Counted from the first letter of the stretch, positions 45,479 to 54,688 are shown. The stretch: 64,000 nt of DNA from Maritimibacter sp. HL-12 (GCF_900177545.1 NZ_FXBQ01000001.1:2226122-2290121), one strand, 5' to 3'. Translations and numbers: made by a program. The notes: a model not told the origin generated them from the letters alone.

Positions 45479-48400
45479 ATGAGCCACCTGCTCGACAGAC
45501 TGAACTTCTTCCAATCCAAGGAATTGGAGCAATTCTCCAACGGCCACGGTCAGGTGACCCGCGAAAGCCGTGCCTGGGAAGACACCTACAGGAACCGCTG
45601 GCGCCACGACAAGATCGTGCGCTCGACCCACGGGGTGAACTGCACCGGCTCGTGCTCGTGGAAGATCTACGTGAAGTCGGGGATCGTCACCTGGGAAACC
45701 CAGCAGACCGACTATCCGCGCACGCGGGCCGATCTGCCCAACCACGAGCCGCGCGGCTGTGCCCGGGGCGCTTCCTACAGCTGGTATCTCTACAGCGCCA
45801 ACCGGGTGAAGAACCCGCTGGTGCGCGGTCGGTTGATGAAGGTCTGGCGCGAGCTGCGCAAGACGAAGAGCCCGATCGAGGCGTGGACCGATATTCAGAA
45901 TGATCCGGTGTTGCGCGCCGCCTATTCGGAAACCCGCGGCAAGGGTGGCTTCGTGCGTGCAAGCTGGGACGAGGCGGTCGAGATCGTGGCCGCTGCCAAC
46001 CTCTACACCGCCAAGAAGTGGGGCCCTGACAGGGTGTTCGGTTTCTCGCCGATCCCGGCGATGTCGATGGTGTCCTACGCCGCCGGTTCGCGTTATCTCA
46101 GCCTGCTCGGCGGCACCTGCATGTCGTTCTACGACTGGTACTGCGACTTGCCGCCCGCCTCGCCGATGACCTGGGGCGAACAGACCGACGTGCCGGAATC
46201 GGCCGACTGGTACAACGCGGGCTACCTGCTCTTGTGGGGCTCGAACGTGCCGCAAACCCGCACGCCGGATGCGCATTTCTACACCGAGGCGCGCTACAAG
46301 GGCACCAAGTCGGCGGTGATCAGCCCCGACTATTCCGAGGCCGCCAAGTTCGGCGATGTCTGGCTCAACCCCAAGCAGGGCACCGACGCCGCGCTCGCCA
46401 TGGCCTTTGGCCACGTCATCCTGCGCGAGTTCCACCTCGATCGGCAGGCGGAGTATTTCGAGGACTACACCCGCAAGTATTCCGACTTCCCGATGCTGGT
46501 GAAGCTCGACGAGAAGGACGGCCACTTCATCCCCGGTCGTTTCCTGCGGGCCGATGACCTCGACGGGCACCTCGGCGAGGAAAACAACCCCGAATGGAAG
46601 GTCGTGGCCCTTGATGACGCCACCGGCAAGCTCGTCGCGCCGAACGGTTCGGTGGGCTACCGCTGGGGCGAGGACGGCAAGTGGAACCTCGAAGAGAAAG
46701 CCCAGGGCGACGACACCCGGCTGCGGCTGTCCCAGATCCTCGACAGCGACCATGACGACGTGGTCGGGGTCGATTTCCCCTATTTCGGTGCCGATGCCAC
46801 CGAAGCCTTCTCGACCGGAGACGTCCGTCCGAACGTGCTCACCAAGCAGGTGCCGGTGAAGCGGATCGCAACCGCCGAAGGCGAGGTGGCCGTGGCCACG
46901 GTGTTCGACCTGTTCTGCGCCAACTACGGGCTCGATCGCGGCCTTGGTGGTGACTGGGTTGCACACGATTACGCCGACGACGTGCCGGGCACCCCGGCCT
47001 GGGCCGAGAAGATCACCGGCGTTCCGGCCGACAAGATTGCCCATGTTGCGCGTGAATTCGCCCAGAATGCCGAGCAGACGCAAGGCCGCTCGATGGTAAT
47101 CCTCGGGGCCGGTCTGAACCACTGGTATCACATGGACATGAACTACCGCGGCATCATCAACATGCTGGTGATGTGCGGTGCCGTGGGCCAATCCGGCGGC
47201 GGCTGGGCGCATTACGTCGGCCAGGAAAAACTCCGTCCGCAAACCGGTTGGCTGCCGCTTGCTTTCGCGCTCGACTGGGGCCGCCCGCCGCGGCAGATGA
47301 ACTCCACCTCGGCGTGGTATGCCCACACCGATCAATGGCGTTACGAGACACTCACCGCTGGCGAGATCCTGTCGCCCACTGCGCCGGAAGGCGATTGGGA
47401 CGCGAGCATGATCGACTACAACATTCGGGCCGAGCGGATGGGCTGGCTGCCGTCCGCGCCGCAACTCAAGCAAAACCCGCTCGACGTGGCCAAGGCCGCC
47501 AAGGCGGCGGGGCAGGACGTGGCCGTCTATGTCGCCGAAAAGCTCAAGTCGGGCGAGCTGGAAATGTCGTGCGAAGACCCGGACGCACCGGAGAACTGGC
47601 CGCGAAACCTGTTCGTCTGGCGCTCGAACCTGCTCGGCTCGTCGGGCAAGGGGCACGAGTATTTCCTCCGTCACCTGCTCGGCACCGACAACGGTGTCAT
47701 CGGCAAGGATCTGGGCGAGGAAGGCGGCGACAAGCCCAAGGAGGCGAAGTGGCACGAAGAGGCCCCGCGCGGCAAGCTCGACCTGCTCGTGACCATCGAC
47801 TTCCGGATGAGCACCACGGCGGTCTATTCCGACATCGTGCTGCCCACCGCGAGCTGGTATGAGAAGAACGACCTCAACACCTCCGACATGCACCCGTTCA
47901 TCCACCCGCTTCAGGCGGCGGTGGATCCGGCCTACGAGTCGAAGTCGGACTGGGAGATCTTCAAGGCCATCGCCAACAAGGTTCAGGAGATTACGCCCGA
48001 GTTCCTCGGCCAGGAAACCGACGTGGTTGCCCTTCCGATCCTGCACGATACCCCGGCCGAGATTGCCCAGGACCAGGTGAAGGACTGGAAGAAGGGCGAA
48101 TGCGATCTCATCCCCGGCAAGACGGCGCCCAATTATATCGCCGTGGAGCGCGACTACACCGCCATCGGTGACCGTTTCATGTCGCTTGGCCCGCTGATGG
48201 AAAAGATCGGCAACGGCGGCAAGGGGATCTCGTGGAACACCGAGGAAGAGGTGAAGAACCTGCGCGACCTAAACGGCGTGTGGGAAGACGGACCGACCAA
48301 GGGCAGCGCCCGGATCGTGAGCGATATCGACGCCACCGAGGTGGTGCTGATGCTCGCGCCCGAGACCAATGGCGAGGTCGCGGTGAAATCGTGGCAAGCG

Positions 48401-49219
48401 CTCTCAAAAGCGACGGGACGTGAGCACGCCCACCTCGCAGAAGGGGCGCATCACACCAAGATCCGCTTCCACGACATCGCCGCCCAGCCGCGCAAGATCA
48501 TCTCCAGCCCGACCTGGTCGGGGATCGAAAGCGACGAGGTGAGCTACAATGCCGGCTGGACCAACGTGCACGAACTGATCCCGTGGCGCACCCTGACCGG
48601 ACGCCAGCAGCTCTACCAGGATCACCTCTGGATGCGGGCCTTCGGCGAGGGTTTCATGTCGTATCGCCCGCCGGTCGATCTCAAGACGATCACTGCCGAG
48701 ATCAACACCGATGCGCGTGACAAGGCGCCCCACGTGGTGCTGAACTTCATCACGCCGCACCAGAAATGGGGCATCCACTCCACCTATTCCGACAACCTGT
48801 TGATGCTTACGCTCAACCGGGGCGGGCCGGTGATCTGGATTTCGGAGAACGACGCGAAGATCGCGGGAATCGTCGATAACGACTGGGTCGAGCTCTACAA
48901 CGCCAACGGCGCGCTGACCGCGCGGGCGGTGGTGAGCCAGCGCATGAAGGATGGAACCACCTTCATGTACCACGCCCAGGAAAAGATCGTGAACACGCCG
49001 GGGTCGCAAAAGACCGGCTTGCGCGGGGGGATCCACAACTCGGTCACCCGTGCGGTTCTGAAACCGACCCACATGATCGGCGGCTACGCGCAGCAGTCCT
49101 ACGGCTTCAACTACTACGGCACCGTAGGCTCGAACCGCGACGAGTTCGTGATCGTCAGGAAAATGACCAAGGTCGACTGGCTCGACCAAGAAGCGACCGA
49201 GAAGGAGGCCGCCCAATGA
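45479..49219 (+). CDS. narG: Respiratory nitrate reductase alpha subunit
   Basis: Catalytic Mo-bisMGD subunit of 1246 residues that reduces nitrate to nitrite on the cytoplasmic face. FS0 cluster ligands H51, C55, C59 and C94 are present (STHGVNCTGSC and PRGCARG), and D223 in DWYCDLPPASP is the molybdenum ligand. No cleavable Tat signal is seen, as expected. The C-terminal molybdopterin-binding domain (NFITPHQKWGIHSTYSDN) is intact. GGAGATATCG precedes the ATG at 45479. narH follows with an ATGA overlap. Confidence 0.98.
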   Translation: MSHLLDRLNFFQSKELEQFSNGHGQVTRESRAWEDTYRNRWRHDKIVRSTHGVNCTGSCSWKIYVKSGIVTWETQQTDYPRTRADLPNHEPRGCARGASYSWYLYSANRVKNPLVRGRLMKVWRELRKTKSPIEAWTDIQNDPVLRAAYSETRGKGGFVRASWDEAVEIVAAANLYTAKKWGPDRVFGFSPIPAMSMVSYAAGSRYLSLLGGTCMSFYDWYCDLPPASPMTWGEQTDVPESADWYNAGYLLLWGSNVPQTRTPDAHFYTEARYKGTKSAVISPDYSEAAKFGDVWLNPKQGTDAALAMAFGHVILREFHLDRQAEYFEDYTRKYSDFPMLVKLDEKDGHFIPGRFLRADDLDGHLGEENNPEWKVVALDDATGKLVAPNGSVGYRWGEDGKWNLEEKAQGDDTRLRLSQILDSDHDDVVGVDFPYFGADATEAFSTGDVRPNVLTKQVPVKRIATAEGEVAVATVFDLFCANYGLDRGLGGDWVAHDYADDVPGTPAWAEKITGVPADKIAHVAREFAQNAEQTQGRSMVILGAGLNHWYHMDMNYRGIINMLVMCGAVGQSGGGWAHYVGQEKLRPQTGWLPLAFALDWGRPPRQMNSTSAWYAHTDQWRYETLTAGEILSPTAPEGDWDASMIDYNIRAERMGWLPSAPQLKQNPLDVAKAAKAAGQDVAVYVAEKLKSGELEMSCEDPDAPENWPRNLFVWRSNLLGSSGKGHEYFLRHLLGTDNGVIGKDLGEEGGDKPKEAKWHEEAPRGKLDLLVTIDFRMSTTAVYSDIVLPTASWYEKNDLNTSDMHPFIHPLQAAVDPAYESKSDWEIFKAIANKVQEITPEFLGQETDVVALPILHDTPAEIAQDQVKDWKKGECDLIPGKTAPNYIAVERDYTAIGDRFMSLGPLMEKIGNGGKGISWNTEEEVKNLRDLNGVWEDGPTKGSARIVSDIDATEVVLMLAPETNGEVAVKSWQALSKATGREHAHLAEGAHHTKIRFHDIAAQPRKIISSPTWSGIESDEVSYNAGWTNVHELIPWRTLTGRQQLYQDHLWMRAFGEGFMSYRPPVDLKTITAEINTDARDKAPHVVLNFITPHQKWGIHSTYSDNLLMLTLNRGGPVIWISENDAKIAGIVDNDWVELYNANGALTARAVVSQRMKDGTTFMYHAQEKIVNTPGSQKTGLRGGIHNSVTRAVLKPTHMIGGYAQQSYGFNYYGTVGSNRDEFVIVRKMTKVDWLDQEATEKEAAQ

Positions 49220-50739
49220 GAATCCGCGCACAAATCGGCATGGTGTTGAACCTCGACAAATGCATCGGGTGCCACACCTGCTCCGTGACCTGCAAGAACG
49301 TCTGGACCAGCCGCGACGGCGTCGAATACGCCTGGTTCAACAACGTCGAAACCAAGCCCGGCACCGGCTATCCGACCGACTGGGAAAACCAGGAGCGTTG
49401 GAACGGCGGCTGGGAGCGGACGAAATCCGGCAAGCTCCAGCCCAAGCAGGGCGGCAAGTGGCGGATGCTGGCGAACATCTTCGCCAACCCCGACCTGCCG
49501 GAGATCGACGACTATTACGAGCCCTTCGATTTTGACTATGACCACCTGAAGTCGGCGCCCGAGATGAAGGCGTTCCCGACCGCGCGGCCGCGATCGAAGA
49601 TCACCGGCGAGCGGATCGAGAAGATCGAGAAAGGCCCGAACTGGGAGGAAATCCTCGGCGGCGAGTTCTCCAAGCGCGGCGAAGACTACAACTTCGAGGG
49701 CATCCAGAAGCAGATCTACGGCGAATACGAGAATACGTTCATGATGTATCTCCCCCGGCTCTGCGAGCACTGCCTCAACCCGACCTGCGCCGCCTCCTGC
49801 CCCTCGGGTGCGATCTACAAGCGCGAGGAAGACGGCATCGTGCTGATCGACCAGGAGAAATGCCGGGGCTGGCGGATGTGCGTCTCGGGCTGCCCCTACA
49901 AGAAGGTCTACTACAACTGGTCGACCGGCAAATCCGAGAAATGCACGCTCTGCTATCCGCGGATTGAATCGGGCAATCCGACCGTGTGTTCGGAAACCTG
50001 CGTCGGGCGCATCCGCTACCTTGGCGTGATGCTCTACGACGCCGACAAGATCGAGGAGGCGGCGAACGCGGCCGACAAGACGGACCTCTACGACGCCCAG
50101 CTCGGCGTCTTCCTCGATCCCAACGACCCGGTGATCATCGAGACCGCGCGTGCCGACGGTATCCCCGAGGACTGGATCAAGGCCGCCCAGGAAAGCCCGA
50201 TCTGGAAGATGGCGATGGAATGGAAGGTCGCCTTCCCGCTGCACCCGGAGTACCGGACCCTGCCGATGGTGTGGTATATCCCGCCGCTCAGCCCGATCCA
50301 GAACGCCGCCGAAGCCGGGGCGATCGGCAGCGATGGCGCGATGCCCGATGTGCGCTCGCTGCGCATCCCGCTGCGCTATCTCGCCAACATGCTCACGGCG
50401 GGCGACGAGAAGCCGGTGGCGTCCGCGCTGGAACGGATGCTGGCGATGCGCGCCTACATGCGCGCCAAGACTATCGAAGGCGTGCAGGACGAGGCGATCG
50501 CCGCGCGCGTGGGCCTCTCGGGCCGGGTGATCGAAGACATGTACAAGATCATGGCGCTGGCCGATTACGAGGATCGGTTCGTGATCCCGACGACGCACCG
50601 CGAACAGGTCGAGGAAGCCTACGATCTGCGTGGCGGCTGCGGCTTCACCGATGGCAACGCCTGCTCGACGGGCACGTCGAAAGGCTCGCTCTTCGGCGGC
50701 TCGAAGAAACCCCTCAAGATGCCCACGGAGGTGATGTGA
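49216..50739 (+). CDS. narH: Respiratory nitrate reductase beta subunit
   Basis: Electron-transfer subunit of 507 residues with four Fe-S clusters. Cysteine motifs are CIGCHTCSVTCKNVW at the N-terminus, CEHCLNPTCAASCPSGAIY near residue 184, CRGWRMCVSGCPYKK near 217 (tryptophan at the second ligand position marks the 3Fe-4S cluster) and CTLCYPRIE...CSETC near 245-262. It links NarI haems to NarG. The ATG at 49216 follows AAGGAGG. Confidence 0.98.
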   Translation: MRIRAQIGMVLNLDKCIGCHTCSVTCKNVWTSRDGVEYAWFNNVETKPGTGYPTDWENQERWNGGWERTKSGKLQPKQGGKWRMLANIFANPDLPEIDDYYEPFDFDYDHLKSAPEMKAFPTARPRSKITGERIEKIEKGPNWEEILGGEFSKRGEDYNFEGIQKQIYGEYENTFMMYLPRLCEHCLNPTCAASCPSGAIYKREEDGIVLIDQEKCRGWRMCVSGCPYKKVYYNWSTGKSEKCTLCYPRIESGNPTVCSETCVGRIRYLGVMLYDADKIEEAANAADKTDLYDAQLGVFLDPNDPVIIETARADGIPEDWIKAAQESPIWKMAMEWKVAFPLHPEYRTLPMVWYIPPLSPIQNAAEAGAIGSDGAMPDVRSLRIPLRYLANMLTAGDEKPVASALERMLAMRAYMRAKTIEGVQDEAIAARVGLSGRVIEDMYKIMALADYEDRFVIPTTHREQVEEAYDLRGGCGFTDGNACSTGTSKGSLFGGSKKPLKMPTEVM

Positions 50740-51449
50740 TGGACCGCACGCTCAAGGCGCTTTCGTTGATCCTCAGCTACCCGACCCGGGAGCTGCAGGC
50801 GGCGATGCCGGAGATCGGCGGCGTTCTCGCCGCCGAAACCCGGCTCACCGCGGCCGCGCGCCGCGCGTTGCGGCCGCTTGTCGAAGACCTCGCCGCGCGC
50901 GATATCTACGATCTCGAAGAGCAATACGTGATGCTCTTCGACCGCTCGCGCACCCTCTCGCTCAACCTGTTCGAACATGTCCACGGCGAAAGCCGCGACC
51001 GGGGCGGGGCGATGGTATCGCTGGTCGAGACCTACCGGGCAGGGGGCTTTGACCCTGTTACCACCGAATTGCCCGACCACTTGCCGGTGCTTCTGGAATT
51101 CCTGTCGACGCGTCCCTTCGCTGAAGTGCAGGAAACCCTGGCGGACGCGGCGCATATCTTCGCCGCCTTGCAGGAACGTCTGCAGCGGCGTGACAGCGGA
51201 TATGCCGCCGCGTTCGCCGCCCTGATCCAGCTCGCCGGGATCACCGCCGACGAAGGTGCTGTGGCCGAGCTTCTCGAACAGGCGGATGTCGATCCGAACG
51301 ATCTGGAGGCGCTCGACGAGGTCTGGGAGGAAAGCGAAGTCCGCTTCGGCCCCGACCCCTATGCCGGTTGTCCGGTCAGCCGCGACATTCTCTCGCGTAT
51401 GGACAGCACCCTCACCCCCAACCCCGATCCCCGCCACGCGGCGGAATGA
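50739..51449 (+). CDS. narJ: Nitrate reductase molybdenum cofactor assembly chaperone NarJ
   Basis: A 236-residue TorD/NarJ-family chaperone needed to insert the Mo cofactor into NarG and to hold the complex before membrane attachment. Family blocks are LSLILSYPTRELQ at the N-terminus, LEEQYVMLFDRSRTLSLNLFEHVHG near residue 65, and LPVLLEFLS near 113. The ATG at 50739 overlaps the narH stop by one base; the stop overlaps an ATG at 51446 in the narI frame. Confidence 0.96.
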   Translation: MDRTLKALSLILSYPTRELQAAMPEIGGVLAAETRLTAAARRALRPLVEDLAARDIYDLEEQYVMLFDRSRTLSLNLFEHVHGESRDRGGAMVSLVETYRAGGFDPVTTELPDHLPVLLEFLSTRPFAEVQETLADAAHIFAALQERLQRRDSGYAAAFAALIQLAGITADEGAVAELLEQADVDPNDLEALDEVWEESEVRFGPDPYAGCPVSRDILSRMDSTLTPNPDPRHAAE

Positions 51450-51460
51450 CGGAGGCCATG

Positions 51461-52225
51461 ATGCACAACTTCTTTTTCGCAATCTTCCCCTACATCGCCC
51501 TCGCCACGCTTGTGGTGGGTTCGATCGCGCGCTACGAACGCGATCCCTTCACCTGGAAAACCTCGTCGTCGCAGCTCCTGCGGCGCAAGCAGTTGGTGGT
51601 CGGCTCGATCCTGTTTCACGTCGGCATGCTGGTGATCTTCGTCGGCCACGTGGTCGGGCTGCTCACCCCGATCTGGGTGTTCGACGCGATGGGCATCGGC
51701 CATGGCGCCAAGCAGATCCTCGCGGTCGTCGCCGGTGGCATCGCCGGGGTTCTGGCCCTGATCGGCGGCGTCATGCTGTTCCATCGCCGCTGGACCGATC
51801 CGCGCATCCGCCAGACCTCGAACTTCTGGGATATCGCGATCCTCGGGCTGCTGCTGGCCCAGCTGGTGCTCGGGCTCGGCACGATCTTCTTCTCGCTGCA
51901 GCACCTCGACGGCCACGAGATGGTGAAATTCATGTCCTGGGCGCAGGGCATCTTCACCTTCGATCCGAACGCGGCAAGCTACATCGCGGATGTCTCGATC
52001 GTGTTCAAGCTGCACCTCATTCTCGGCATGGCGATCCTGCTGCTCACGCCTTTCACCCGGCTTGCGCACGTGATCTCCGGCATCTTCGTGCCGCTGCGCT
52101 TCCTGTTCCTGCGGCGGGGCTACCAGATCGTGCGCTCGCGCCGCAAGGCGCCGCTGCCGCACCATGATGGCCCGGTGCCCGCCGCCCGGAAGGTGGCCGG
52201 GTCCAAGGCAACCGCGGCGGAGTGA
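51461..52225 (+). CDS. narI: Respiratory nitrate reductase gamma subunit (cytochrome b)
   Basis: Membrane subunit of about 254 residues with five transmembrane helices and two b haems, oxidising quinol. Haem-ligand histidines are in ILFHVGMLVIFVGHVVG (helix 2) and KLHLILGM with RLAHVISG (helix 5). In-frame ATGs are at 51446, 51458 and 51461; GGAGG at 51451-51455 gives 5-nt spacing only to 51461, which also matches the family start (MHNFFFAIFPYIAL). The two upstream ATGs cannot be excluded. Confidence 0.95.
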   Translation: MHNFFFAIFPYIALATLVVGSIARYERDPFTWKTSSSQLLRRKQLVVGSILFHVGMLVIFVGHVVGLLTPIWVFDAMGIGHGAKQILAVVAGGIAGVLALIGGVMLFHRRWTDPRIRQTSNFWDIAILGLLLAQLVLGLGTIFFSLQHLDGHEMVKFMSWAQGIFTFDPNAASYIADVSIVFKLHLILGMAILLLTPFTRLAHVISGIFVPLRFLFLRRGYQIVRSRRKAPLPHHDGPVPAARKVAGSKATAAE

Positions 52226-52230
52226 TCAGG

Positions 52231-53031
52231 ATGAACGCGGCCCTGTTCCCAGAAGTCATCGTAAACGGCGAAACCGTGCCCCACACGGCGATCGCCGCAG
52301 AGACACAAAACCACAGCGGCCCCAAGGGCAAGCCCGGCGTTGCCTGGCGCAAGGCGGCGAACGCCGTGGCGGTGCGCACCCTGCTCTTGCAGGAGGCGCG
52401 GCGGCGCGGACTTTCGCCCGACCCGGCGGAAGTCGGGCCCGGCCGCTTTGAAACCGAGGAGGAGGCCCTGATCCGGGGCCTTCTCGAAACCGCCGTCGAT
52501 GCCGAGGCCCCGACGGAAGAAGCGATCCATGCGGAATGGGCACGCGATCCGGAAAGGTTTCGCGCCCCGCCGCTGTGGGAAGTCTCCCATATCCTCGTCG
52601 CCTGTGATCCGCGCGACGAATCGCTCACCGCCGAGGCGAAGCTCCGCGCTGAAGATATTGCCCGGCAGGTGCAGGCAGATCCGAAGGGCTTTGGCCGGCT
52701 CGCGGCCGACCACAGCGATTGCGGCTCCAAGGCCTCGGGCGGCGCGCTCGGCCAGATCGGCCCCGGCGATACCGTGCCGGAATTCGAGGCCGCGCTGCAC
52801 GGGTTGGCGGCAGGCCAGGTCACGGCATCCCCGGTTCTCAGCCGCCACGGCTGGCACATCATCCGCATGGATGCGGTCGGGGAAGGCGCGGTCCTGCCCT
52901 ACGCGGCGGTGCGTGGCAAGATCGCCGAGGCGATGGAGAAGGCAGCCTGGGCCCAGGCGGCGCGCGATTTCGTCAGCCAGCTTGTCAGCACGGCCGAGAT
53001 CATCGGCACCGAGATCGGCGCGGACGGCTAG
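52231..53031 (+). CDS. Parvulin-type peptidyl-prolyl isomerase of the nar cluster
   Basis: A protein of 266 residues (269 from the alternative GTG at 52222). The PpiC/parvulin domain spans about 112-215, with WEVSHILVACD, FGRLAADHSDCGSKASGGALG and GWHIIRMDA. The N-terminal helical half resembles NifM-type parvulins. There is no signal peptide, so it should act in the cytoplasm, plausibly on folding of NarGHI. The ATG at 52231 has GGCGGAG 9 nt upstream, whereas the GTG overlaps the narI stop. Parvulins are found behind narI in Paracoccus-like clusters. Confidence 0.88.
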   Translation: MNAALFPEVIVNGETVPHTAIAAETQNHSGPKGKPGVAWRKAANAVAVRTLLLQEARRRGLSPDPAEVGPGRFETEEEALIRGLLETAVDAEAPTEEAIHAEWARDPERFRAPPLWEVSHILVACDPRDESLTAEAKLRAEDIARQVQADPKGFGRLAADHSDCGSKASGGALGQIGPGDTVPEFEAALHGLAAGQVTASPVLSRHGWHIIRMDAVGEGAVLPYAAVRGKIAEAMEKAAWAQAARDFVSQLVSTAEIIGTEIGADG

Positions 53032-53047
53032 GCGGGGAGGATCGGAC

Positions 53048-53614
53048 ATGGGCCGGAAGGATCACACGTCGCGGCGGGGCGATCACGGTTCGCCATCCGA
53101 GCCGGCACCGCTTGGCAACCCGCTCGATTTCATCCAGGAGGATCACCTTCGCGAGCGGGAAATCTGCAACCTGATCGTTCGGATCGCGGAGGCAGAACAG
53201 CCCGACCCCGATGATATTTCGGTTGTCGCGAGCTTCTTTTCCCACGAACTGCCGCCGCATCTCGCGGACGAGGAGCAGGGCCTCATCCACCTTCTTGCCC
53301 GCCGATGCCGACCGGAGGACGAGATCGGGCCGCTGATCGCGCGGCTGGATGCCGATCGCCGCGAGGCGCGCGAAGAGATGGCCGGCCTGCTCGCGCTTCT
53401 GAACGGCGCGGGTGCGGATGGATTTGCGTTTGGCGACGACAACCGGGCACGCCTGCGGCGCTATGCGGCGCGTGCCCGGCGTCAGCTTATTCTCGAATAC
53501 GCGATCATCCTGCCTTTCGCCCGGCTCAGGCTCACCGCCGCCGACCTCGACGCGCTTCGGCGCGACATGCTCGCGCGGCGCGGCCTCGATCAACTCATGG
53601 AGGGCAAGAAATGA
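53048..53614 (+). CDS. Hemerythrin-like protein with incomplete iron site
   Basis: A 188-residue four-helix protein. Conserved features are DFIQEDHLREREI (H33), ELPPHLADEEQ (H71 and E75) and ILEYAIILPFAR (E150), following the hemerythrin HHE layout. Two positions that are His in the family as I remember it appear as Arg and Gln here: R104 in LDADRREA (family form ADH) and Q146 in RRQLILE (family form RRHLILE). A di-iron-O2 or NO site may be lost or altered. The ATG at 53048 starts the gene; it lies between the parvulin and DUF2478 genes in the nar transcript. Confidence 0.82.
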   Translation: MGRKDHTSRRGDHGSPSEPAPLGNPLDFIQEDHLREREICNLIVRIAEAEQPDPDDISVVASFFSHELPPHLADEEQGLIHLLARRCRPEDEIGPLIARLDADRREAREEMAGLLALLNGAGADGFAFGDDNRARLRRYAARARRQLILEYAIILPFARLRLTAADLDALRRDMLARRGLDQLMEGKK

Positions 53615-53744
53615 CGCATTCGACTGCGCGTGACCCGCGCGGATGGACCGAACCACGGTGCCGATCCGGCGTTCCTGCCACCGCGCGGCACGTGGCCCCA
53701 CCGTCCCGGTTGCCGACGTCTTGACCAAGCCAGGGAGCACCACG

Positions 53745-54260
53745 ATGCAGATTGCCAGCACCACCGCCACCGGCGACACCGACCAGGTGTTGTTCTCGCT
53801 CGCGCAGGACCTGATGGGCCGCGGCCTGAAGGTTTGCGGAACCGTTCAGATCAACACCGAACGGGAAAAGACCGACCCCTGCGACATGGACCTGCGGGTG
53901 CTCCCCGGCGGCCCGGATATCCGCATTTCACAAGATCTGGGCGGCGGCGCACAGGGCTGCAGGCTGGATGTCGGCGCGCTGGAGGCGGCGGTGGGGCATG
54001 TCTCTGCGGCGCTGGAAGCGGGCGCGGATGTGCTCATCATCAACAAGTTCGGCAAGCACGAAGCTGAAGGGCGGGGGTTCCGTTCGGTAATCGCCGAGGC
54101 GCTTGCGCGCGACGTTCCGGTGCTCGTCGGGCTGAACGGGCTGAACCGAGACGCCTTCGAGGCGTTCACCGAGGGCTGTGGCGACCATCTGCCCGCCGAC
54201 GTGGCGGTTTTGTCCGAGTGGCTGTTTGCACGGTCAGGTTCGGTTGCGGCCGCGATGTGA
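53745..54260 (+). CDS. DUF2478 family protein
   Basis: A 171-residue protein with the THEP1-like core of DUF2478: FSLAQDLMGRGLKVCGTVQ at the N-terminus, GALEAAVGHVSAALE in the middle and the signature INKFGKHEAEGRGF near residue 100. No Walker A motif is visible, so NTPase activity is doubtful. Members occur near molybdenum-related genes, which fits the neighbouring Mo enzyme; the function is unknown. The frame is open from 53643, but AGGGAG precedes the ATG at 53745. The 130-bp interval before it contains only a 37-codon frame that I do not call. Confidence 0.82.
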   Translation: MQIASTTATGDTDQVLFSLAQDLMGRGLKVCGTVQINTEREKTDPCDMDLRVLPGGPDIRISQDLGGGAQGCRLDVGALEAAVGHVSAALEAGADVLIINKFGKHEAEGRGFRSVIAEALARDVPVLVGLNGLNRDAFEAFTEGCGDHLPADVAVLSEWLFARSGSVAAAM

Positions 54261-54322
54261 GGGGCTGACGCGGCGGCACCGGGATTGGCTTTGGGAGTTC
54301 AACATCAGGGAGGAAACCCATC

Positions 54323-54688
54323 ATGAGAACCCGTCCAGACGTTACGCAATTGATCCAACTGCCGAGTGGGGCGGTCGAGGTGGACGAAGCCGGGTACCTG
54401 GTCGATCCGGCGCAATGGTCGCGCGATTTCGCGATGAAGGTGGCCGGCGACGAGGGTCTGACGCCGAACGAGTTGCACTGGCAGGTCATCGCCTTCATGC
54501 GCAGCTACCTTGATCAGCATGGCATCGCCGCGGATGCGCGCTTCGCGATCCGGTTTCTTGCCGACGAACTCGGTCTCGACAAGCACGACGCCAAGCACGC
54601 GCTGTTCGAGCTGTTTCCCGAGGGCTACGTGAAGCAGGCCTGCAAGATGGCGGGGATGCGCCAGCCGCGGGCCTGGAGCACCGGCTAG
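54323..54688 (+). CDS. TusE/DsrC-family protein lacking the C-terminal cysteine
   Basis: A 121-residue DsrC-fold protein with the family core GYLVDPAQWSRDFAM, LTPNELHWQVIAFMRSYL and the C-terminal arm FPEGYVKQACKMAGMRQPRAW. C107 corresponds to CysB of DsrC, but the position of CysA, the reactive penultimate cysteine used by both DsrC and TusE, is W118. It therefore cannot carry out standard sulfur relay or trisulfide formation. No dsr or tus genes are nearby; it closes the nar accessory group, with an AGGGAGG ribosome-binding site. A regulatory role (as in the RspA subgroup of DsrC homologues) is possible. Confidence 0.88.
   Translation: MRTRPDVTQLIQLPSGAVEVDEAGYLVDPAQWSRDFAMKVAGDEGLTPNELHWQVIAFMRSYLDQHGIAADARFAIRFLADELGLDKHDAKHALFELFPEGYVKQACKMAGMRQPRAWSTG

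Noticed and set aside
45383-48046. An 887-codon open frame antisense to narG
   Set aside because: High-GC codon bias leaves the complementary frame open; the product is low-complexity, rich in His, Arg, Gly and Val, and matches no fold, while narG on the other strand is complete.
53611-53724. A 37-codon frame overlapping the end of the hemerythrin-like gene by ATGA
   Set aside because: The peptide is Arg/Pro-rich with no hydrophobic core or known family; probably non-coding leader before the DUF2478 gene.
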